Shown here piece by piece: positions 33,601 to 45,600 of a stretch of DNA of 64,000 bases. The position numbers and the translations under genes are program-made. How positions within the stretch are numbered: the stretch's first letter is position 1; each line of letters starts with the position of its first letter. The stretch is taken from positions 632,986 to 696,985 of the forward strand of contig BDSI01000042.1 in NCBI GenBank assembly GCA_003117195.1, written 5' to 3'. Origin of the DNA: Eudorina sp. 2006-703-Eu-15. Lineage: Eukaryota; Chlorophyta; Chlorophyceae; Chlamydomonadales; Volvocaceae. Under the pieces are notes generated by a model. It did not search any database. It was not told where the DNA came from and saw only the letters and a program-made list of their open reading frames with translations.

Positions 33601-36600
33601 TCCCCCTTCACCAGTACGAATACATGACTATCCATTTCCTGTACCCCCCGTACCCCGGCTGCCGGACCTGGAACGTGGTCATGCCGCAGATGAAGGCCGC
33701 CAGGCGGGCGAGGGACTGCCGTCCGCTGCCGCCCACCCCCACCAGCAGCAGGTGCCCCCCCGGCTGCTTGAGTACGCGGCAGATGCGGCTGACGTGCTCC
33801 ACCGCGTACAGGAACACAGCCAGGTTCATGGGGCGCTTGGAGGCGGCGTTGTGGTCCGCCAGCAGCTCCTCCATGCGGGCGGTCAGGGTCGCCATGTCCG
33901 TCACCTCGTTGTACAGCCGGCTGGCGGGGTCCTCTGCGGCGGGCCGCGGGGCGGGTGGGCGCGGCCCCGGCCGGCCATGGGACGGGGAGGGGGAAGAGGA
34001 TTGGGTTCGAGGTGCACGTGCAGCCCAGACGGGTAGCTAGGAAGGTGCGGATGTGTGGATGAGCGGCGGCAGGGAACAAAGCTAGGGAGAGCAGGCTGAG
34101 GGTGGCCTGCGGGGATGCGGATCGCGGATGCGGGGCAAAGGAAAGACAAGGTGCGGAAGCGGGAGCCGACTGCCCCCCCCCATGTCAACCAACAGGCGAA
34201 GCCCGCACCCCGGCCCCCGCCCCCCGCCAGCCCTCCGCCGTCCGCACCCGCGTCGTCCATGTAGTCGCCGAAGAAGCACCTCCGGACCTCCTCGATGGTC
34301 AGTTCGCCCTGAGGCTGAGGCGGAGGCTGAGAAGACGGCTGCTGCTGCTGCTCCTCCCCGGTCGCCTCCGCCGCCTCCGCCGCCGCCGCCGTGCGCAGGT
34401 GCGCAAAGAGCTTGTCAAAGTCGGCCGACAGCTTGTCCTTCATGACGGTCCGCAGGTAGGCCAGGAACCAGGAGCGGTCCTTGTCGTCCACCAGCCGGTC
34501 GTAGAAGACGCGCAGGATCTGGGGGGGAGGCGCGAGGCAGGGCACAGGAAGTGGGGGGAAGGGGGGGGAGAGGAGGGGCCCGGGAGGGTGCCCTGGAAGA
34601 GGGGTGCGTGTGGGAATTGGGCGAATGCGCCTGCAGCGCGCTGCGATGCCTTCATTGGAGGGGCCCACCTATCGCTTCGTGTCCGCGCCCTGCACAAGAT
34701 GAGGTGCCCCACCCCGCCCACCCCACCACACCCGCCCCAGCTGGCAGTCCCCACCTGTCCCTGCCAGGCCACCCCCCACCGCATCACCCCATCACCCCAT
34801 CGCCCCGACGTACCTCGTGCGCCCAGAGCCGCAGGTACTTGTCCTTGGCGGGCTGCGCCTCCTCGCCCAGCAGCTGCGGGGGCAGCAGCAGGAAGCCCTG
34901 CATGACCCGCGAGATGTCCCGCAGGTTGAAGGTGTAGTGGGAGCGGGTGGGGGTGGGCAGCAGCTGGGAGGCCACCCGGCTGTACACCGACAGGGTGGCG
35001 TTGATGATGGGCTCACGGAGACTCTGTCGGGGAAGGGAGGCGATGGGAGGGGAGGAGGACGCGGGGCAAGGGCGCGGCGGACACGGTTTAGGGTTCCCGT
35101 ATGCCAGGCGGCACGGAAGGTCACGGAACGTGTACTCTCAGTAGTACAGAGGGCTACACGACAAGGCCCCCTGCCTGGCCGCTGCTTTCCATGTCCCGTA
35201 AGTCCCAATGCTACCCGGCCCGATCCGGCCCGCCCCGACCAAACCCGTGTCCACCCTTGTCCCGCCCCTAGCCGCCCCGCCCCTAGCCGCCCCGCCCCTA
35301 GCCGCCCCGCCCCCAGCCGCCCCGCCCCGCCCCTAGCCGCCCCGCCCCTAGCCGCCCCGCCCCTAGCCGCCCCGCCCCGCCCCGCCCCGCCCCTAGCCGC
35401 CCCGCCCCTAGCCGCCTCGCCCCTAGCCGCCCCGCCCCGCCCCGTCCCCGGGTGCACCTTGATGAACTCGGGGAAGGCCTTGACGTCCAGGTGCCAGGCC
35501 AGCAGGGTGGAGAAGATGCGGCCCAGGGTGGGCTCATCAAAGTCCACAATGGACACCAGGTTGAAGTGGCGGCTGTAGCGGGCGGTGATGGGGTTGCGGC
35601 CGCCGCCCGGGGGCCCCATAGCCGCCACGAACAACACGTCGTCCAGCCGCCGGAACGTGTTCTGTCGGTCGTACCAGCCGCCGTGGTCCATGAACTGCCG
35701 CAGCAGCTCGATCGGCGGCTGCGCGCCGTACGTCTCGAGCTGCAGTACGGCGCGGTACGGCATCGGATGGAACACACGGCAGGGACGGCATCAGCGGATC
35801 GCCAGGGACCATGTTTGCTCGCGTCTGCTCTCCCCCTTCTGACGCGCGTCTGCTCTCCCCCTTCTGACGCGCGTCTGCTCTCCCCGTTCTGTCGCGTCCC
35901 TTCCTCCGGGGTTTTCCCTCCATGCCGCCCCTGCCCCACCTGCGGCATGTTGAGGTCGTCCACGAAGACCGCCATCTTCTTGCCGACGGGCGGCCCGAAC
36001 ACGCCGCGGCGGCGGCGGTCCAGCTTGGCGTCTATGAGGTGCTGGGTGGTGTTGGCGGAGGTGCGCGCGGAGAAGCCGATGACGTTGGGCGGCACGTAGG
36101 TGGCGCTGGGCAGGCCGTACAGGTACTTCTGGATCAGCACGGACTTGCCTGGGGGGGTGGGGACGGGCGCGGGCGGTCGGCCGGGGCCGGGGCCGGGGTG
36201 GACGCCCCTCTGCAACACAGATCTGCCCGACCCTCGCTTGCTTGCTTCCAGGGCGACACCCTCTCCGCATTCCCCAGCTCGCATGCAACCGCACCGACGT
36301 ACCCCCTTGCGGCCCCCCTGGACCCGCTGGCTCCCCTCCCCTCTCCCCCCTGGACCCGCACCTGTCCCTGTGGGCCCCACGATGAGCACCGGCTGCGCGT
36401 GGGACACCCCCTTGTCCAGCAGGTAGGTGTAGCGGACTGTGTCAATGGAGGGGATGATGATACGCCTGCGGGAGGGAGGCAGGGAGGGACGACAGGTGGG
36501 CGGGCGGGCAGGCGGGCGGGCGAGAGGCTTTGGAAGAGAGCCAAGCGGCCAATGGAGATGGCACGCACACGTCGCGACGCCCCCGACCCCATCCATGCAG

Positions 36601-39600
36601 CCCGCACAGTGACCCGCAGATCGCGGTTTCGATCAACATTCGTAGGAGATATGCTTGCTGAAGGAGAGTGTCGATTGCAACCGTATGTCGGCAGGGTTGG
36701 GTTGGAGGCGGCCATGACAACAGCCCAGAGACAGGTGACGAGATGAGTCCGTGTTCCGAAGGCCCCGCTTGCTGTCTTGCAGTGCCCAGCGGACGAGGCC
36801 GCCGTGCGGCCGCCGCGGCTGCCCCCTTCGCCGTCGGCCTCTGCTCCCGGGCTCACCTGAACTTGGCGTCGCTTGGAATGGGTGTGGTGTCGATGAGCTC
36901 CGTCCACAGCCGCCAGATGTCCCGGTCCGTGTCGAAGAAGAAGTCGTACACGGAGAAGTGGCCGCCGGGGGGCGCATCCACCCCGGGCACCGTCAGGGGC
37001 ATCATGTGGGCGGCCTGGGCGGGGAAGGGGGAGGGGTTCGTCCAGGGATGGGGTCCATGGGGATGCGGGGGAGTGGCGTGGTGGGGTGTGGTATTGCAGT
37101 GGAGGGAAAGGGAGCTGTGCATGTCAGCGGGGGGCCGGGGAGCGGTGTGGTGTGGTGTGGTGTGGTAATGCGGTGTGATGTGGTGGTGAGTGCGGTGGAG
37201 CGTTCAGGATGGAGGTGGCGGGCACATAAAGAGAGCCGCCGCTTGTGCCACGGGCGGTCAGCAGAGTTACTTCCTTGGCCTGGACGTTTGCGGACAGCTG
37301 CCGCAGTATGAGGCGCCAGGTAGCCCGGGCAGCTCATGCCGCCCGACCGCGGCGGGCGAGGCACACGGGCGTTTTGGAAACCAGGTCTGCCGCGGCGCTG
37401 GGACGACGCGAAGCACAGCATGACAGATTTGGCAGGTTGGGGCCATATTCGTGTCTGTGCACGGCCCCATGCTGCTAAATCTTACATGCTATGGGGGCCG
37501 GGGTGGGGGCCCGCGGCTGGCGGCCCCTCGCTCAAACACTCACTCACTCACCCGCAGCCGGGTGTGTCCCGACGGGATGTCCTCCGGCTGCGTGTACCTG
37601 GGGCCGGGGCGCGGGCGGGGTCGGGGTCAGGGGTGGGGGTCGGGGATGGGTGGTCAACGCGACAGACCAAACAAATGGTGCGTGCCGGATGTCAACGAAC
37701 CGAGTGCAGCTCTCCACTTCGGGCTCTGACACCGCGCGGACAGACCTCGACCCTCCTGGCGCGGAGCCGGAGCGCGCCCACGCTGGCACGGACCACGCAG
37801 AGCTGGGTCACGTCACCCCCGACCAGGCGTGGACCGCCCCACCCACGCAGCCGCGGACTGCCAACTCACTTCTCTCCCGACGGCGAGACGTACGAGTAGA
37901 GCTTCTCCCCCACCGCCGCGCGGATGAAGGTGTCGAAGTGCTGTCGGGCGGTCAGATCCGCCCCACTGCCGCCGACGGACCACACCAGCGCGAACAGGAA
38001 CAACGACTCCAGGTGCAGCGTGACGCTCGTCTCCGACATCTTGTGGTACGACGCCTCGTCCTACGGCAACCGTATATCCCGTACAGCGTCCGTCAGTCGG
38101 GCGAGCGGAATGCTGGCCATATGGGCACGCCAGATGGCGCACACTGAGCAGCCGCGCTGGCCATGCGACCTTCGAGCGGAGCAGGGTGAAGGTCCGCTCC
38201 ATGCGCTTCATGGACTCGGGCAGCGATGCTAAGCCTCTCCTTGCCAAAGGGCCCCCGGAAGACCGGGAACCAAACAGAAGCCGTTACAAGTGCATCGTTC
38301 TCCATTGTGGCGCGTTTCCGTCACCGCACATTACAATGCGCTAGTCGCGGGTCCCGCCTTTCCTTACCCTGCCCTGCCCTCCCCTCCCCTCCCCTCCCCT
38401 CTCCTCCACCGCCCCCGCCCCCTCCCCTCCCTCACCTGCAGGTGGTCCATGCAGGCGGTGATGTACCTCATGAGGGTGGTCACCAGGTTGGCGTCCAGCG
38501 TGGGGGCAGACTCCTGCGGACACACCGGCGCGGGCACACGCCGCACAGGCAGGCACACACGCACACAGGCATCCCCTCAGCACCGGAACGACCGACGGGC
38601 GCTCCCCGCACGATGCCTCGGGTATGCTTCTGGCCCCTGCCCAACTCTAAGACAATGCCGCCCCGCCCCCACCCTGCTTCACCCCGCCCCAGGCCGCCCC
38701 CCTCCCAGCACCCCCCCCACCTTGAGCTCCCTGCGCAGGAACCTGAGGCTGACGGGCACCAGCCAGTCGAACATGGCCAGCAGGTGCACCCGGTGCACGT
38801 CACCGATGAAGGACGGCAGCGTGGCCAGCCAGCTCTGGAGGCCGGGCGCAGGACAGGGGGCCGGGGATCGGGTCAGCCAACAAGCGGGGGCGCGGGGAAC
38901 ACAGCGGGTTGGCGTGATGAGCGGTTGGGGGCAAGGGGGGGGGAGTGAGCGGCAGCTACAGTCTACAGGGCGACCGTGAGGCGGCCCTGCTCTCAACGTG
39001 GGTGGGGGCCCCACGCGCCACGCCTCATCAGCGGCGGCGGGTCGCGTCAAAAGACGGCGGAAGCGATCAAGGCGCACACCGTGCAAGCCCAGAGACAGGG
39101 CCGTTGGCGAAGATGGGACTGGACGACCTGGAAGATCTTCAGCGGCCCCACATCCGCGCACCTGCACCAGCGGCCTCCAGCCCAGCTGGTGCGGCTCCAG
39201 GTAGACCATGCCGCAGCGGGACACGGTGGCGGGGGAGGCCACCGCCAGGTCCATCACCTCGAAGATCATGTTCTGAGGGGCGGCGGCGGGGAGCGGGAGG
39301 GACACGGGCCGGTATGGTGGTGGTCAAGCCCTTGCGGCCCCTGGTACAGATTGGCATGGACTGTCCAGTTGAGGAACCAAAGTGGCAGGACCCAGGCATC
39401 AGGAGAGGCCGCTGGTGCGACACAACATAGACGAGAGCACGTCGACCCCATCCCGGCTACCGCCCGGATACGCAGGTCATAGTCCTGCTGTTTCTTAGCT
39501 GCGTTGCAAACGGACCCACCCTGGCCAACAAAGTCCTCCACCGCTAGGGCGAAAGACCCGCACCCGTAACCTCAGGCACGCTCCATGGCCCCCCCCATCA

Positions 39601-42600
39601 GGGCCGGCCTACCATGGATGGGCTCATCTGGATGATCTCGCCGCTGTTGAGGCACAGCTTCTTGTTGTCGTCCAGCACGGTGTTCATGTTCTCGATCCAG
39701 ATGGCGTCCACGGGGCCGTCCAGCACCAGCCACTTGCGGTGCGGCTCGGGGTTAGAGGCCACCTGACGGAACATCACCGCCAGCACTCCGTCCGTCCACT
39801 CATGGCTGGTGGGGGAGGGGCGCGGAGGATGGGGACGGAGGTGCAGGGCGTACAGGAGGTTGTGCGGGGGTACAGGAACCGGGGCGAAACGGAAGCCCCA
39901 TGGCGCAAACGGGTTGGCCAGGTGAGGAAGGTGTCTAGCGATGAAAAATACCCAGCAAGGTGTGAGTACGAACCCCCACACTGGAAGGCGTGAATGAGTG
40001 CGTGCAGGGCACGCAGGACAGGATCGCGCACCTGACGGGGTCAAACTGGCCGTACAGCTGCCCCATGGTGATGGACTTGGGGTTGATGACGTGGTACTCG
40101 GCCTGAAGGGCGGCAGCGGGAGGAGGGAAGGGAGGGAAAGGCGCGGGTGCGTCAGCACACGGCCGGGAAACCCACGTCCTGCGGGTGTCAAGAGTCGGGG
40201 TCCAGCGATGTCGATGAGCAGTTCCCCCCCAGGCGCATCTCCCAACAACACCCTCGGACCGGATGAGTCTGGGTCCCAGTGACCGTGATCTTGACCCTGT
40301 GGCCTCCTCGCTGCATACCCCGCCACGGGCTGCCCCGTGCCGAACTCCCCCGGCGGCGCGCCGCCCAGCGCCGCAGGCCGTGCCCCCATTGGCCCGTACC
40401 TTCATCTGTCCGTCCTGCCCCTTGTTCTCCATGATGGTCAGCGCGTCCGCCAGCACCCGGTAGGAGCTGGTCTTGCCCGCGAAGGGCAGACCCACGATCA
40501 TGAGGCCGTGACGCACCACGATCATCTCGTACAGCTGGATGCTCTGTGTCGCGATCAACCAGGGTACGCAACGGAGAGGGCGCTCAGCGCTAACACACGA
40601 TCGAGCGCGGGGCACCGTGCATGGGAGCAAAGGCGCAGCGCCCTCCAGGGAAGCGGTCCCCGTGGCGTTACCACAGGATACACGGAACACGGTTGAGTCA
40701 ACGACACGCGTCAACGTCAGCCGGTGCGTGACCTTGAGTGTCCTGTGTCACTGCTTGCATCCTGAGCTAGATGGACGAATCCGCGGCCGGTGACGTGTAT
40801 GCGCAGTTGGCTGTATGGGAGCTGCGGCCTGGGCACACGAGACAACCCCTCCCCCCTCCACTCCTCCACCCCTCACCTTGAGCAGGAAGTACTCGCTGGG
40901 CTGCAGGTTGTGGGCGGCGCACGCCTCCTTGAGCGCCGTCTCCATGTGGCCGTAGTCGGGCTTGGGCAGGACCACACCTGCGCCGTACAGCCGCACAGCC
41001 AGGCACAGGCAGACAGCCACGTCAACAGGTGCAACCCCGTGCGAGTCATCAGGCCGTGAAACCCCCATTAGCATACACACCATCGTTAAACTCCTCGTTC
41101 GCCCCATCCCTGGCACTGATTGGCACAACCCAAATCCTCGTCATACCGTATCCTTAATAATAATAATAACAAAAATAATAATAACCCTAAAGGGGTCCAT
41201 GCGGGAGCCCTGCAGAGTTCAGGGGCCAGGCGTGCGCGCGCTTACCTGGGAAGAGGTCGGAGATGATGCCGTTGAACAGCGGCACGTCGTGGCTGAGGAA
41301 CTTGCACAGGTTGACGTCGATGATGGAGCGCAGCATCAGCACGTACTCGTCCTCCTGGGGGAAGCGCCGCTTCAGGTTGCCGGCGGCGCGGAGGACCGCC
41401 ATCACGGCGCGCATGCCTGCAGGCGCCGCACGGGCCGCCAGCCAACGACGTCAGGACTCCAGGGGGGGCCCACCGCTGCTGTCGCGATTTGACGATAATG
41501 AGCAGTTCCCAGGAGGGGTCCCGGAACGGGTTCCGCTCGGCGCAGGCCCCGGCACCCACCATTTCTGGGGTCGTTCTCTATTGGTAAGCCCCCAACATGT
41601 TCAGAGGCTCCTCGGTGCTGCCCCGCTTCAGCGTCCCCGCCACCCACAATCAATACCTCAGGCATGTCCGTGCGAGCCCCTCCGCGACATGTCCGATCCG
41701 CGCCCCAATGCCCCATCCCGGCAATGTCCACCGGGATGTCCGTCGCCACACCCACCGTAGTCGTAGTGGTCCTGACTGGACAGCTGCTCTGAGCACAGCT
41801 TGTAGCACTGCACGATCTTCTTGGCGCAGTCGCGGGCCTGAGAGGGGGGAGCGCGAGTGCCATGTGAGGTGACCCCAGTAAGGTGAGGCATCATCAGTGC
41901 ACCGCCCATGTGGGCAGGCGGGCAAATCCACCGCAGGGCGCCTTCCCAGACCCAGACCCTTGCCGCCGCTGCCCTGCCCCCCGCCCAGCAGGGAACGGCA
42001 GACTGCTCGCGTCCTGACGCACCCCAGCCAGGATCTTACAAACCGACACACGCTGTCCAATCCCGGCGCTTGTCCGCATGGGGGGTCGGACCGGCAAGCG
42101 CATACATGCGGCCTGCCACACGGCGGACACACAGCACCCAGCGCCACCTGCGGGGCGGTCGCAGAGCCCCACCTCGAGGTAGCCGTTGCTGTAGAGGATG
42201 ATCTCCGAGATCATGGCGTAGTCGGGCACCATCATGGCCACCGTGCGGAACAGCGCCTGAGGGGGCGCACGGCCGGGCCAGGGGGGCGCGGGAGGAGGGT
42301 GCGTGGGCACCGAGGCGCGGCGGGCGGCCGGGCGGGCGGGAAGATGGTGTTGGCCGCCTGACGCGACCGTCTGGCCGTCCGCATGGCCGTCCTGCCACCC
42401 CTTTGATCGGTCTGTTTTCCAACAACAACAAGCATCCAAACGGGCAGTGTCCGGACCGGAATAATGAACCCAAGCCTCCTGGCTGCGAGGGCGCAAAGGC
42501 TGGATCGGTGTTCGTACCTTGAGGTTGTCGGGCAGCTCGGAGCGGCCCGCGTACCCCGGGTTCATGGTGATGCTACACCAGGCGCTCCATTTGAGCTGCA

Positions 42601-45600
42601 TCTCGGTGCCCTCGAACGTGAACCGACGTAACCGCGCGTGGATGGCGCGCTGGATGTCCAGCACCTGGGGACACAGCGAGGGACAGGCGCGTACATCACA
42701 ACGCCCCATCCCAACATCTGCTCCCTATGCCCTCCCCAGTGCGGTTCGCGACCTGCATGCATCTGACTACTGTATCGTTATGCGATAGGGAATGGCGGAC
42801 GCAGCTGCAATCTGTTTTAGCTTTCAAGGCCGCGCGCGCATATCCGCGAGTCCATGGTAGAGAGCCCGCGCGCAAGTTCTGTAGTCAGGGCTCATCCGCG
42901 CCGGGCGCTACTCCAACTCCCTACGGCCCTTCCCAGCCGCGCTGTGCGGTGTCGCCTGAACCTTCGGTACCGGGCGCCTTGCCCCTTCCCCCTCGCCCCC
43001 ACCTGCTGCGCCACCACGGACAGCACCTCCAGGTCGATGCGGTTGAACTCGTCGAAGCAGGCCCAGGCGCCGCTACTGGCCAGGCCCTTGAAGAACTTGC
43101 CCATGGCCTGGAAGGAAGGGACGCGCGCCAGTGCGACGGCAGCGTAGCGTAACGATACCGATGATGCAGGGGGTAGCGCCGCTGCCGCCGGCGGTCCGTG
43201 AACATCGCTCGGGACAATCATCCTCCCTCAAGACCTTTGCTCTGGCAGCAGCGCAGTTTGAGTATGTCTACCAATTTCTTATATCCCTCCCTCCCGCCCA
43301 CACACGCAACCAAACCCACCACCACCACCACCCAACGAGGGACCCTTCGCCATTGCCCGGCTCACCTGGTAATCCAGCGAGTCGGAGCAGTTGAAGACGA
43401 CGCACTGCCGGGCCAGCGCCTTGGCCAGGTCCTTGGTGGTCTCCGTCTTGCCCGTGCCTGCAACGCAGCAACCACACACCGCCACACGCCCGCTGTTTCT
43501 TTTTAAGCCACCACACGCCGCAGTAATCAACCCAGATGCAACGACGCGGCAACCGCTCAGGCCGCGGACACATCCACTAGGGCCGGAACCCCAACCCCGC
43601 GCCGCGAATGCACCCCCGCGCCGCGGCCCGTCGTTCTTCCCCTCGATCTGCATTAGGCTGCCGCAGCGCCCTCGCACCTGCGGGACCCTCGGGCGCTCCC
43701 CCCAGGGTCAGATGGATGGCGCCCATCAGGGTGCGGTAGCACCTGCGGCAGGGCAGCGGCAGGGTGTTGGTGTGTCAGGACTGGAGAGCAGTGCGCTCGG
43801 AGGCGAGGGGCAGGACGCGCCAAGGTTCGTTCGCCTGAACCACCCGGGCATCGGCGCCGCCGCTCATGGCTCTTCCCTACCCTCTCATGCGGCCGCTACC
43901 CGCCCGCCCGCCCAAACCCCCGCACCTGTCTGTGAGAGGCGTGATGACCAGGCGGGAGCTGTTGCCCAGGTACTCATAGCCGTACTCCAGTACGGCACTC
44001 ATCATGCGCATCATGACCGTGGGCCCCTGTCGCCCGCTGCTGTCCCCGCCGTACGCCAGCGCCTGCTGGTTCTCCTCCCAGTAGCTGCGCAGCTGCGCCT
44101 GCCACTGGAAGTCGGACGCCACCACGACCTGCTTGGCGACCATGGAGGTGACCACGTCGCGCGCATGCACGTCCATCACCACCAGCGCCCCGAGGGTGGC
44201 CCGCTGCAGGTTGGTCAGCTCGCCACGGACCTGCCGCCGGGGAGGGGGAGGCGGGCGTGGCAGGTAGGTGCCGCGGTGCCGCGGCGTCAGGGCAGACAGG
44301 GGATTGGACTGCGCGGTATTGGGCGAGCAAGCTGGTGGTGGAGAGCACCCGGCGCGAGCGCCGCACCGTCGACCACCAAACAGGGAGCACGGCCTGACAG
44401 TACTGGAAGTCAGGACGCGCAAGGTTCAAAAAACACAACGAGGACGTCGACCCGCCTGATCGAATCCTCACATCGGTCCTCCGCCGATCAGATCAGATCC
44501 TTTTAGGGCGGGAAGGGGGGTCCTTTCACTCCTCCCTCCGCCCCTCCCCTGGCCCCGTCCCCTCCGGATCACCCTCGCTCCAAACCTCACCAGGTCCACG
44601 ATCCGCAGCAGGTCGGAGGTGCACTGCGACTCGTAATCCTTGAGGCTGCTGCCACCCGCCTGTGGGCAGCGGGATCGGCGAGGCAGCGTTTGTGATCAGG
44701 CATGCTTACACATTTGACGTGCGGCAGCAGTCCTCGGGCGGGAGGGCAGGCCTACGGGACTCGCCCCGGCGCTTCCTCCGGAGAAAGGAGCAGCTGAGTC
44801 ATCGCCGTACTTGCGTGCATGACGCGGACGAGCAGCGAGTGCCCGCTTGTTGGGACGCGGCACCGAATCCTCCTTGCAAAGAGGCCGCCGGAGTGACATG
44901 GTGGTCAAAACACAGTCCACGATCAGATTACCGTAGATTCGCTTCACCGCCCCGAAGAGCTGATAAGGAGGCCGCGTCAATGCGCCGGAACGGGTTGGGT
45001 TTGCCCCGTCACGCCTGCGGACTTCGCCGTCCTGCCCGTCCGCCCCCGCGGCAGGCCCCGTGCCGCGCCGCGTCGCACCCACCAGCAGCGCCTTCTCCAC
45101 TCCGCTGGTCCAGAATATGGCGGTGATGACCAGCACCACCATGCCCGGCCACCGCAGCACCCACTCGTGGCGGGGCCGGGTGACGTAGTCGGCCAGGCCG
45201 CGGCCCGTCACGTCGTGGATGGACGAGAACATGGCCTCCTCAACCTCCAACAACCATCGCTCCACCGCGCCACGCGCCTGCGACAGTAAGAGGGCCGAAT
45301 GGTGGTGATCCCAGACTCAAAGGCACACGGACTCACGGGCCAAAGGGTACTGGCCAGGCAACCCAAGCAGGTGTGATCCGGTCAGCCCAGGAGCGTCAGC
45401 GTCGCCGGGAGGCGCGCCCGTTTCGGCGCAAACGAGAAACATAAGCTAGCTCCATTGCGTGTTTTTGTCCTTCGCTTTCCCTCTGCCCCCCGGCCGCACC
45501 TTGTTTGTGTCTATGACGTTCTTGAAGGGCACCGACTCCTTCTCCACGCTGTTCATGGCGGTGATGACCAGCTGCGGCGTGAAGGTGAGGGAGGAGATGC

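Larger units (their letters stand above)
34248..38060 (-). other. Dynein AAA3 exon block
   Basis: Exons: 38060-37870, 37597-37552, 37014-36857, 36465-36362, 36148-35940, 35740-35458, 35023-34814, 34519-34248. The P-loop GPTGTGKS is again split by a phase-1 intron (36362 to 36148). Walker B lies in [15 protein letters not shown]3 is the regulatory nucleotide site in dyneins. The last exon contains an Ala/Glu/Gln/Pro-rich insert ([16 protein letters not shown]). Confidence 0.85.
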
